This document shows, in pieces, positions 1-9,345 of a DNA stretch of 64,000 nt (position 1 is the stretch's first letter; every line of letters begins with the position of its first letter). The stretch covers positions 14,322,063 through 14,386,062 of the forward strand of contig CM040755.1 in the NCBI GenBank assembly GCA_022829145.1, written 5' to 3'. The DNA comes from Albula goreensis. Lineage: Eukaryota > Chordata > Actinopteri > Albuliformes > Albulidae. The translations under genes and the position numbers were made by a program. Under the pieces are notes generated by a model. The model did no database searches, was not told the origin of the DNA, and saw nothing but the letters and a program-made list of their open reading frames with translations.

Positions 1-3000
1 ACACAGTATTTAACAGTGTCCTCCTTTACTAACCTGTCATGCAGACGGTGGCCTATGTATTGCTATTGACGCCTCAGTCCTACTAATCCTTTTCTATACC
101 TCTAAGGGGGGGAGTGCTGTCACTGGTATCTGTGAGGTAGGAATATCTAAACAGGGCTGTAAACTGCTCTGAGCTCAGGCTGCAGTATTTCCTGTGACCC
201 AGGGCTGCAGCCACAGGAGTCTGCTGTGTCCACCCGCCGGCAGGCAGCTCGGGGGGGGCGAGGGGCTGGCGGCCGCAGGGAAGGGAGGAGGGAAGGATGA
301 GGGGGGAGGGATGGGGGGTTAAGCCCTGCCCAGCTTCTTCAGCTCCTCATAGACAGCACAGAGCACAAGCAAACCTTCAGCCCTCAGCCAGCAGACAACC
401 GGCACGTCTGGGTCACGCCATGCTAAGCCCTTCTTCCTCTCATTAGAAAAAAAAAAAAAAACAAGCGAGTAATCGCGTCTAAGCAGCTGGCTAACTTCTA
501 ATTCCAAACAGCAAATATCGGTTACAAAGTCTGGGGCTGGTGCTGACCAAGGAATGCTTCCAGTAACACAAAGAGGGACAGGCGCTGTGGGGTTTTCTGA
601 GCAAAGCCTTGTTTCTTCCTCTCAGGAGCAATGCTATTGGGAGTTCTCATCTGTGAGCATGATTCCCTTAGGAGTATTAACAATTGGCCTTTTTTCATTT
701 ATATCATAGTAAAGGGGATAACTTGTAAATAGTAAACCCAGAGAGAATTAGATACTATACCAGAGTATGTGGTATGCTGTGGCTGAATGGGACTTCTGGA
801 CCTTGCAACATGTAATGGTGAAAATGAACCTCTATTCCAGACAAAGGAAACATGTATGTGTTGCATTGTAGCACTAATTCCCATTTCTGCCTGTATGTCA
901 TAATGCATGCAGGGAATCCAGAGGAGGAAAAAATTGTATTATTTCTCTGTGTGATAAATCACATGTGGAGTCGACACGACTCCTGCAGGGTCCAACAACG
1001 GAGGAAAATCCTGCACATTCGTATTATTGTTTTCATTTTCATTTATTTGAATGGAGAAACCATAAAAGTTTTAAAGCCGTTTTTAAAAAAATGCCTAACA
1101 AGAAAAAGATGTGATCGTAAAAGCCACCGTCATTAAGATTGTCCTCGCTGTCATTCCATATGGGCACCAGAATGTCAAAAGCATCAATCCTTCCAACGAG
1201 TGAAATGGGCCTGGAATGAGATGTGGAGGTTGAGCTCAGCCTGGTGGCTGGAGCACAGAGCCCCTGCTCATGAGCACTGAGCCCACACAGCAGTGTCATG
1301 TTACAGGGGAAATACAGAGGCTTTGTTTCCAATATGGGGAAAATCCTACTGATTACCACCAGACTAGCTGGACACTTTCTCACTACTCATTTCAATTGAC
1401 CATTTATAGAACTGAGAGCTGAATCACAGAATAGCTTTCAAAATGTCCATTTGGAAAACAAAAATACTCACACTGAACAATGTCAAACTCATTGATTGTC
1501 TGCTTGTTTTGTATAAAGCTTTGGATAATCTGTTCAATGAGTTTCTCCTGGTCAACGGAAGGGCAGATTCTGACAATAACAGGAAACATTATATTCATTA
1601 TTATATTCATTAGCAATTGTCATATGTTACCAAAGCTTTTTTCACTATTTATACAAGTTCTGTTTCCACTTGGCAACCAGATTGGAAGCAGGTTGTTGAA
1701 ATTCAAGATACAATAATTGTGACCCTAATATATACAAAGTACAGAGATGTGATGTGATGTTGAGATATTTCCTTCACATTGGTTAGAATCTACATGAAAA
1801 AAAAAACATTTTGTAAAAAGCGAATCTGCAGTGAAATATGCAGGGTATGGTGACAGCAAGTAACATCAGTGCAAAACACAATAAAGCAATGTGTGATGAT
1901 TTTTGACCATTACAATGGTTTTCAACCAGGGGTTTGCCACCCTATTCACATTTGCAATAGAAAATATAATGAAAACCAAAATAAATCCTTCTTTGCTTTA
2001 TGGAAATTGCATACAAACCTGTAATATTTGCAGAGAGCTGTATAACAATGATCTAAACAAAATACTCCAAAAAGACTGCTGAGCAGCACAACTTGTTTCA
2101 CAACTAGGTTGGGAAGGAAATAATGGTTAAATAATAAATTAGAGGTACCTCCTTTTTATTTATTTTACTTCCATTACCAAACATGACATACCCAAAATGC
2201 TGCTACCCAAAATGGATCATGAAGTGGGTCTTTGGCATTATACTTCATATGTGTGGAAATGAACCTTGTAATGATTGTGTAACACACGTATTTTTATAAT
2301 TAACCAAACAGCATTGTCATTAACATGAGCAAGATTGAACAAACTGTAAAAAAACTGAGGTTTTATAAATTCAGTTAATATTATTTTATAATAAAGCTGT
2401 TTTTCAAAGGCAAATAATCTCTACAATGTGCATTTTGCATCGACTACATAATACCTCTGGGATAATGCCATATCCATTACTTTTTTACTTCCTCAGAATA
2501 TGGATTTAAAAGGAAAATACAGTAATTCAGGCATTCCTTTTCCATTCCTTATGACACTATTGAGAATGTGCAGGAGATATTTGTTTTGAAGTGTTCAGGG
2601 TATATTTTGGTAATGGCTGGTACATTGGCACTTTGCTAAACTTCAAATTCTCAGCTGTTAGACAGGGCAGATTGAGCTGTGAGTCATGAACTGATGGTGA
2701 CAAAACACACATGTAAGCTAGGCTCTCACAGGGAGCTTCCACCAATTCATATTGATTCTTTCAAAGGCCAGATTCAGTTGAACACACTTTGTGCTCATTT
2801 CTGATCATGTCAAAAATGCCAAATGCAAAATATTTCTTGTTGACTAATTTGCATTGGAGCAAAGTAAATGAGACAAAATGGTGATAATTGATCAATTTAC
2901 CGGATATGAGGTCCTCTCTGGAGGGTAAAAGCATGTAAATACAATAATGTATTCCTATTTCATATTGTTGTAAAACTATACTACCTGAATGTAATTTCCT

Positions 3001-5150
3001 GTTTTCTTATATGATGCAGTTCCCCCTTGCTTTGAAACACAGTATATAGGCATACAGAAATAACAGTAAATAGTAACCACCCTCATGAAGATAAATAATC
3101 TTTCATGCTCTAGGTTTGTGTCATGTCACATTAAACATATTTTCCAAAAAGATAGGCCTGCTGGTGTAAAATACAGGCAAGGAAACAAACACATTTTCAA
3201 ATGAATTTTAAAGTATTTCAGTTCAGGCATTAATAATTAAAATCATGAAACACAATACAAATGTCAGTTGTGGAATAATACCTCTCCAGATGTTTTAAAT
3301 GCAGATTCTCAGTTCAAATAGTAATGCGATTATGCTAAAAAAGAGAGGAGAATATTAACAAGAAAGTCCCAGCCCACATTCTCAGGTTTGGAGCAGTTTA
3401 TATTAGCATACCTATTGTCGTGTAGAAGTGAGGTGACAAAGCAAGTGCCTTCCGTTTAAATGGCGCTGAATTGGGTTGAAATTTCTTTTGTGTTATGTAG
3501 GCGGGTTCCCTTCCCCCATACTATTCCCCCTGCCTGGCCACAAAGGGCAGATTTGTCGCTGAGACACAGTACCCATCTGAAAATCTAAACGCAGCAAGGC
3601 CACGATGTCACACACTTTTTTGATAACACACACGAAAATGTAATCGGATTATCAATTACTTTATTTGCTGCATTTTTCATCAGTGGCTCTTTCAAAATTA
3701 TATCATTTATAAGTGCCACTCAATGTTAAGACACCATATATTACCCAAAAATCGAGTACATATGCAAAGAATTCATGGGTACAAATGTGTACACTTAAAT
3801 GGGTAATTGAGAATTAAATAGGTGATTCTTTCATTTTGAGTAGGTTTAAATCTATAGCAGTTCTGGGATCACTAGAACCAATATAAATGTGCTAAAAGCA
3901 GAATACATGGCGAATGAAATATTGTCTTTGGGGTATATTTTCCTTTTTAAAGCGCGTAGTTTGTGGCATTCAGTATTCGCTAGGTTATAAAATAGTGCGG
4001 CATTTTACAAAGGAGCCCCCAGCTCTAATCTGAAAACAAGGGAATATAGGACAAGTTTTCTTTTAAGTTTGTACAGTCATGTCTGACAGTGACTTAATCG
4101 CTGAGATCAGATATATTGCAATCTCTGTGTCCAGCTGTCAGGAACCCTAAACATCTCAAGGAAATGAGTGCTGCAATAAATCCACAATTAACCTGTACGT
4201 TTCTAACCGCCGAGCAAAGTGGATAGTTTATGTCATTAAGAAAATGGCTTTCATGCGTTTTGAATCAGTTTAGAGAGTAAATTGTGTGCAAACATATATT
4301 TCCGTTGGTCTGCAAATGTAACCATGAATTGTATTGGCTATTTAACTTCATGCGTCTGTCCATGAGTGCGTGCAACCACATATCAAACAACGGGCACATG
4401 TTCAGACATGTTCTCCAGCAGGGAGATTGTGCATTAATTTGAAGCTCTTTAGCAATAATTTGCAAAGCACCCAAGGCTATGATAGAGTACACGTCTCTGA
4501 ATAACATTATTTATCGATTCTGACCTGGGATGTACCATACTTCCTTGTTCTGACAGTGTTTATTGGCAAGTTGTTCTAAGGGCTCCTATTGTCCTACATG
4601 GAAATGGACACAGGAAACTTTTCACGGCTACCAACAAGTTACCGTGAGGAGCTGTGATGTCATATTTGCTATCTGTATCAAATCACACCATAATTAAAAA
4701 CCAAATTGTTGTTAACCTACATATAGGAAATAGAAATAACCATGACGGATCAGTCTACGATATTAGCCTGTAACGACTGCTAATAACTGCTTGTAATATT
4801 GTAATGTTGAATTATTGTATACCTCAATGAATTAAACATCTGACATTATATTTTGATAATCAGCATTTTAGGAATTCAGCGCTATTACATGTTGCATTAA
4901 TTAACTTTTTAATTGTGTTTGAATAAAACACTGTCCAGACGTATGTATTCATCTAAGCAGAGCAAACAAATAGGAATAACACATAATAGGCTACTTATAA
5001 GCAGTTGTGCCGTTATAGTCTGGATTTGGGATCAAACTATTTTGAAACACCAAACTGCGTCTAATGTTCAGTGTAATGACTATTTCTTACTGGATACAAA
5101 TTCGTAAGTATCTCGGATTATTGTTTCTTGAGACAACAAAGAAAAGGAGT
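1..5150. other. Intergenic DNA upstream of MEX3B
   Basis: This stretch is AT-rich and has no open frame that I recognise as a known protein or that is bounded by convincing splice sites. The first 400 bases are the exception: they are G-rich with local CpGs (see 251-318). A 114-codon minus-strand frame at 1039-1383 and an 80-codon minus-strand frame at 4265-4507 have no recognisable motif and are close to chance length for this composition. In human the gene upstream of MEX3B is EFL1. No EFL1-like exon is visible here, so that gene, if syntenic, lies beyond the window. Parts of it may be conserved regulatory DNA, which cannot be judged without alignment. Confidence 0.6.
251..318 (+). other. 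G-rich tract with quadruplex potential
   Basis: The + strand carries guanine runs at 251-258 (eight), 262-265, 278-280 and 283-285, followed by further runs at 301-306, 308-310 and 313-318. Short loops between the first four runs fit the usual G-quadruplex pattern. Several CpGs, including a GGCGGCCGC word, sit between them, which is unusual against the CpG-poor background. Whether this is a regulatory element or the edge of a CpG island cannot be decided here. Confidence 0.45.
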
Positions 5151-5198
5151 GTGCCTTAGGGGTCAAGCATATTGTTCCCTCCCCAGCGCCATGTATAA

Positions 5199-5205
5199 CC
5201 AATCA
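5199..5205 (+). promoter_or_regulatory. CCAAT box
   Basis: The word CCAATCA, preceded by AA, is a good match to the NF-Y consensus. It sits about 430 bases before the MEX3B ATG and 51 bases before the CRE, a typical proximal promoter position. Confidence 0.5.
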
Positions 5206-5255
5206 GCGAGGGCAATGCAAATACAAGCAGTACCGCACTGTCCCTTCCCAGTCCG

Positions 5256-5263
5256 TGACGTCA
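5256..5263 (+). promoter_or_regulatory. Perfect cAMP-response element (TGACGTCA)
   Basis: This full palindromic CRE lies within the GC-rich proximal promoter of MEX3B, downstream of the CCAAT box. CREB/ATF factors bind this word. Its position close to the probable start site suggests that MEX3B is inducible through cAMP or calcium signalling, which is inference. Confidence 0.5.
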
Positions 5264-5628
5264 TTCGCACATATCCCCCAGTAGTGCTGTCTGGCTGCAG
5301 CAAGTCAGACAGAAAACAGAAAAGAGCTGAGTGAGCCGGGAGGGGCTCCTTGAAGGAAAATTGCCACAACCGGCATTCCAGCGATTTAGAACTCCGGAAT
5401 ACGCGGCTCTGACCATCCATAGAAATCTGGGAGCCGGACTCAGAAAACGTCCGTGTTGCCCGGATTGCACTGATTATCGATTGCCGGGAGAAAGGACGCA
5501 CTGACGAGCACTTGAAACCTTGGCGTGAAACCGGTTCCCCCTCTCACTCCCTTGCCAATCCTACCCTCCTTCCGTAGTTTTTCCCTTTGTCTGATCTTCC
5601 TGATCCCCGAGACTGCAAGATATCAAAG

Positions 5629-5857
5629 ATGCCTAGTTCGCTATTTGCCGACATGGAGAGGAATGGGAGCAACCAGGGGGACGCCCTGGACGACCAAAGA
5701 GCCCTACAGATCGCACTGGACCAGCTTTCTTTGCTCGGCTTGGACAACGATGACAATTCCATGTACGACAACGAGCCGAGAAAAAAGAGCGTGAACATGA
5801 CCGAATGTGTCCCTGTTCCTAGCTCAGAGCATGTAGCCGAAATCGTGGGAAGGCAAG
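5629..5857 (+). CDS. MEX3B: MEX3B coding exon 1 (N-terminus and first half of KH1)
   Basis: Exon 1 encodes residues 1-76 and the first base of codon 77 of MEX3B, a cytoplasmic/nuclear RNA-binding protein. It starts [10 protein letters not shown], as in vertebrate MEX3B, and contains the conserved blocks [17 protein letters not shown] (21-37) and [20 protein letters not shown] (49-68). The ATG at 5629 is the first in frame, with A at -3. The exon ends CAAG|GTGCGT, a good donor, in phase 1. The break falls inside the GRQG loop of KH1 (residues 74-77), the RNA-contacting GXXG motif, so neither exon alone encodes a complete KH1. Compared with human MEX3B the N-terminal Gly-rich stretch is shorter. 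MEX3A/C/D paralogues are less likely because of the start peptide. The identification is by recognition, without a database search. Confidence 0.95.
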
Positions 5858-6614
5858 GTGCGTATGCTATTTTTGTTATGTGTTTCACTCCGTGGTTACG
5901 AACTGGACTGGCTATCTATATGGTACGCCGCTGTTCAGAATTGGGTGTAGTTAATTAGTTGATGAACTGTAGATAAAATCAGTTGTTCCTCGCCGCACTG
6001 CCACTTAAGTCCTCGGCGAAACAAAGGCTACTAGAGAAATACTTGCAGTGTGTCTCAAACGTAGAGGCAACTGCCTGCTTAATAAAATACAATAAAGTCT
6101 CTTCACCCTTTTGTCTTATTTTATGACATGCATTTTACTTACCGCGTGTTCGGGAACGAATTGACACATTGAAGCTTTCCTGATTTTCCCTCTTTATCTT
6201 TTTAAATTACTTAAATATTAACACAGGTTAACCTGAAATGACAGTTTATTCGCTGTAATATTATACAGTATGTTTATTATAGAATAAAAGTAGTTCATAG
6301 CAGAGTGTTTTGTGCATTTTAGCTTCTGTGCAAAGTAAAACAGTTTGTTGGCTACCTTTGAAAAACACCTGGATGCTGCATGCATTTCTCCTTGTGCTAT
6401 TTTTGGACATCTGCAGCTGAATTGAACTGCTGTATGTCAAGATACCGGAGCATGTGGCTTTAATTTGTCCAGTGCAAATATGAGCGAATTAGTGAGTGCA
6501 TGGATATCTAAACAAAACAACTGCGCAAGTGCATGCTGTCTTCTATTAGCAGTGATTTTGAGAGCTATCGTTGTATACATGCAAGTTGAAAATAATTTTG
6601 TCTTCCAAACATAG
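5858..6614 (+). other. MEX3B: MEX3B intron (757 bp, phase 1)
   Basis: The donor is GTGCGT at 5858 and the acceptor is ATAG at 6611-6614, preceded by a modest pyrimidine stretch. Splicing restores codon 77 (G|GT) and continues GCKIKALR, the expected MEX3 KH1 sequence, which fixes both boundaries. Reading into the intron instead of splicing gives a stop at 5956-5958 and a truncated product of about 110 residues without a functional KH fold. The remainder is AT-rich with no other feature seen. Confidence 0.93.
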
Positions 6615-8011
6615 GTTGTAAAATCAAAGCCTTGCGAGCAAAGACCAACACCTATATCAAGACTCCAGTGCGTGGGGAGGAACCAGTCTTTGTTGTGACA
6701 GGCAGAAGAGAGGATGTAGCCATGGCTAGGAGGGAGATCATCTCAGCTGCCGAGCATTTCTCTATGATCCGCGCCTCCAGGAACAAAAACACCAGTCTGA
6801 ATGGGAGTGGCAGTGTTCCAGGACCGCCGAATCTTCCGGGACAGACCACCATTCAGGTGCGGGTACCCTACAGGGTGGTGGGCTTGGTGGTTGGACCCAA
6901 GGGAGCGACTATCAAGCGCATCCAGCAGCAGACGCACACCTACATTGTCACACCCAGTCGGGACAAAGAGCCGGTGTTCGAGGTCACGGGCATGCCTGAG
7001 AATGTGGACCGTGCCAGGGAGGAGATAGAAGCACACATTGCCATGCGCACCGGGGGGCTCATTGAGCTGACTGACGAGAATGACTTCCACGCCAATGGCA
7101 CCGATGTCGGCTTTGACCTGCACGGCTCCACCAGCCTATGGAGCAAGCCTACCTCCAGCGTGACCCCCACATCCGGGCGCAAGCCTTTCTCTAACTACCG
7201 CAACGACAGCTCCAGCTCCCTGGGCAGCGCGTCCACCGACTCCTACTTCGGCAACAACAGCAGCTCCAGGCTGGCAGACTACAGCCCCCCTAGCCCTGCT
7301 CTGAGCTACACCGCCTCCAACAATGGTAACAACAATAACAACGTCAACGTGAATGGCAATGGAAATGGATTTGTCTACGGCAGTGACGTCATTTCCCCCG
7401 ATTGCACTGACTTGACTTTCGAGTCTTCACCTGGTTTTGAAGCCACGTCTGCCCCACCAGGCTTGGTCTGGTCGCAGTACGACCGTGGTGTCACCCCTTC
7501 TGGCGGCACCTCCTCTGCCATCTTTCCTGCCAACGCTTCCACCAATGCCAATGGGATGATTGCGAATCAGAGGCGGGCCAACGGAGTAGGTTGCACTGCC
7601 CAACCCAGGTTGTCCCCACCACTGCACCATATCGGAGGGGCCTCTGAGCACCCGCTGGCTCGCAGAGTGCGCAGCGACCCCGGGGGTGGAACCCTCAGCT
7701 TCACAGGCTACTCGGGCAGCAGTCTCTCCAATGGCATCACCTCCCTCTCCGGGGCCCACCTCCCTGGAGTGCCATCCGACTCTTCTGCCTCCTCATCCTC
7801 CAGCTCCTCATCGAGCTCCTCATCGGGGACCAGCAGGAAGGGCAGCCGGGACTGCTCAGTGTGCTTTGAGAGCGAGGTCATCGCCGCCCTGGTCCCCTGT
7901 GGCCACAACCTGTTCTGCATGGAGTGCGCCAATCGCATCTGTGAGAAAAACGAGCCCAAATGCCCTGTTTGTCACGCTGCGGTTACTCAGGCTATACGTA
8001 TATTTTCATAA
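6615..8011 (+). CDS. MEX3B: MEX3B coding exon 2 (KH1 second half, KH2, linker, RING finger)
   Basis: Exon 2 completes the 541-residue protein (human about 569). KH1 ends near residue 125. KH2 spans about 157-220 with GPKG at 170-173. The linker is low-complexity: Asn/Gly-rich (about 311-328), a conserved [12 protein letters not shown] block (356-367), RRVRSDP (426-432) resembling the phospho-serine 14-3-3 site of mammalian MEX3B, and a serine run (466-480). The C-terminal RING has C490, C493, C505, H507, C511, C514, C526 and C529, a complete C3HC4 set. The protein ends RIFS, followed by TAA at 8009-8011. MEX3 proteins bind mRNA 3' UTRs and act in post-transcriptional control, with RING-dependent ubiquitin ligase activity in the family. 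No frameshift or missing zinc ligand is visible, so the gene looks intact. Confidence 0.96.
7384..7391 (+). promoter_or_regulatory. Perfect CRE word inside MEX3B exon 2
   Basis: TGACGTCA occurs within the codons for GSDVIS of the linker. It may be coincidental coding sequence, but it is one of four perfect copies of this palindrome in the window. Confidence 0.2.
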
Positions 8012-8078
8012 AATGCATCCAACTCCGACAGCAACAACAAACAAACTCTTGTACTGCATTATAAAGACATAATAACTC

Positions 8079-8120
8079 ATGTATGTACGTAAATGTACAT
8101 ATACATATGTATGTATGTAG
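8079..8120 (+). promoter_or_regulatory. Pumilio-type element within an ATGTA-rich self-complementary patch
   Basis: TGTACATA at 8094-8101 matches the Pumilio core TGTANATA. It lies in a run of GTATGTAC, ATGTACAT, ATACATAT and GTATGTATG words that can fold back on itself, about 85 bases after the MEX3B stop codon. Pumilio binding would repress or destabilise the message. Function is inferred from motif and position only. Confidence 0.35.
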
Positions 8121-8244
8121 AGCTGCAGTATCCAAAAAAGGGACACCCTTCAGGGCTCCATTGTCATTGTCTATAATGTACTGTAGCGTGGGAAAATATT
8201 TTCAACATCTAATGCATGTTCTAAATATTAAAGCATAGTAATTA

Positions 8245-8253
8245 ATAGTTCTA
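8245..8253 (+). promoter_or_regulatory. Candidate MEX-3 recognition element 1
   Basis: ATAG-T-TCTA matches the bipartite consensus known for C. elegans MEX-3, (A/G/U)(G/U)AG followed within eight bases by U(U/A/C)UA. Its place in the MEX3B 3' UTR fits autoregulatory binding. The motif is short and can occur by chance. Confidence 0.3.
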
Positions 8254-9028
8254 GCAAACTGTACACAATATTTATAAAGTCAGTAAAAGGAGAGTGGCCA
8301 AGTTTGAGGTACTTAAATCATGTCAGATACAGACTGTTAGGAAAACAGCCCCTCCAGGTTCACTGTTCGAATGTATGGTAGCAGTGCCAATGGCTAAGGA
8401 CTTTGGAGGGGGGGTAGAGGCTTTGAGAATACAGGATGATTGATTTTAAAAGAAAAGATACTGCAGCTTAAGTTTAAAAGAACACATTAATGGGAAGCAA
8501 CAACATATCCTACATATATATGTATAGATAAAAAAATCCACAACTTTAAAGTTTTAAATATTAATTACATTAATACAGATTGAAGTATTTTATTCTTTTT
8601 TGACTTGAAAGATTATATTTCGTATTGCAAAAAATGTTTACAAATATTTTAATTTAAGTTCAGTGAACTTTTTGTAGCTGGGTTAAAAATCTTTTATTTT
8701 TTAGTATGGCCTTATGGCAAAGAACACTGTATTATTTTAATATCACACAATTGTTGTTTGAAATACAAACCACAAAATGTGTAATGCATTAAACAGTATT
8801 CTGTTGGGATGGAGGTTTTATAGGTTCAGCAAAAAATGTCTTTTAAATCCGCTTCACCCAGCATATTTTTTATTCAGTAATATAAAGCATATTTTATTCT
8901 ATATTATTACAAAATATGAAATGTATAAACTTAGTAAATCAAACAAAAAGGAACCGTTTATGCTTTCTTAAATTTGTATGAATTAGATTCCAGTGGGAAT
9001 TACAGAGTTCTGTTGCACCACTCTAGTT

Positions 9029-9040
9029 TTAGTATCTCTA
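9029..9040 (+). promoter_or_regulatory. Candidate MEX-3 recognition element 2
   Basis: TTAG-TATC-TCTA matches the bipartite MEX-3 consensus with a four-base spacer, in the distal half of the MEX3B 3' UTR. Confidence 0.3.
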
Positions 9041-9319
9041 TTTTAATACGTTTGTTTACCACTCGTTTATGTATATGTAGGTGAAGTTACTTGAGCGTAA
9101 ATGTACTTTATTGAGCAAAGTTTAAGAACAAAGTATATTTTATTTTATGATAAAGGGCCTTTAACCTCATGGTCAAATACTAATATTATATTTGCTGAAA
9201 CAAGATTTGAAAATGTATCAAGAGTTTTATTTTTCTGACATTTAAAGTTCTACACGATAAAGGTAAAACTTAAGTAATGGTGCTACTTCATGTTTTTTTA
9301 AGTATTTCTATATAAATAC

Positions 9320-9325
9320 AATAAA
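9320..9325 (+). terminator. MEX3B: Poly(A) signal AATAAA, probable MEX3B 3' end
   Basis: A canonical AATAAA hexamer is followed within 30 bases by GAATGCGTGTTTTC, a plausible cleavage and GU-rich downstream region. Beyond it the sequence loses the dense AU words of the upstream 1.3 kb. Expected cleavage is at about 9340-9350. Confidence 0.6.
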
Positions 9326-9345
9326 ATGGTACATGAAATGAATGC

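Larger units (their letters stand above)
5150..5628 (+). promoter_or_regulatory. MEX3B: MEX3B promoter region and 5' UTR
   Basis: The 480 bases before the MEX3B start codon are richer in GC and CpG than the flanks. They contain a CCAAT box (5199-5205) and a perfect palindromic CRE (5256-5263). No canonical TATA box is seen at a suitable distance, so a dispersed start is plausible. By spacing from the CCAAT box I would place transcription initiation roughly at 5280-5340; this is inference. No ATG occurs between the CRE and 5629, so the MEX3B start would be the first AUG of the message. A 7 bp inverted repeat, CTGTCTG/CAGACAG, lies at 5287-5312. The frame open upstream of 5629 has no ATG, and the antisense frames across this stretch are treated as by-products of its GC content. 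Confidence 0.6.
8012..9345 (+). other. MEX3B: MEX3B 3' UTR (probable extent)
   Basis: The 1.3 kb after the stop codon is strongly AT-rich, with many ATTTA and TATTTAT words typical of unstable regulatory messages. The best end signal is AATAAA at 9320-9325. ATTAAA at 8227-8232 could serve as a proximal site. Vertebrate MEX3B genes are known for a long conserved 3' UTR that mediates destabilisation and autoregulation by MEX3B itself, described in Xenopus. The AU-richness and MEX-3-like motifs here fit that, but conservation was not measured. The 3' boundary is inferred from the poly(A) signal. The frame at 8777-8971 is treated as chance. Confidence 0.7.

Noticed and set aside
319-507. 62-codon minus-strand frame ending EELKKLGRA
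   Set aside because: It contains a poly-Phe stretch from an A run, and no partner exon or known protein was recognised. I kept only the G-rich tract nearby.
5163-5501. 112-codon antisense frame over the MEX3B promoter and 5' UTR
   Set aside because: GC-rich promoter DNA has few stops; there is no family match, and no splice or poly(A) signal was seen. A divergent transcript is possible but not shown.
6652-7959. Several antisense and alternate-frame open frames within MEX3B exon 2
   Set aside because: They are by-products of the strongly coding, GC-rich MEX3B sequence.
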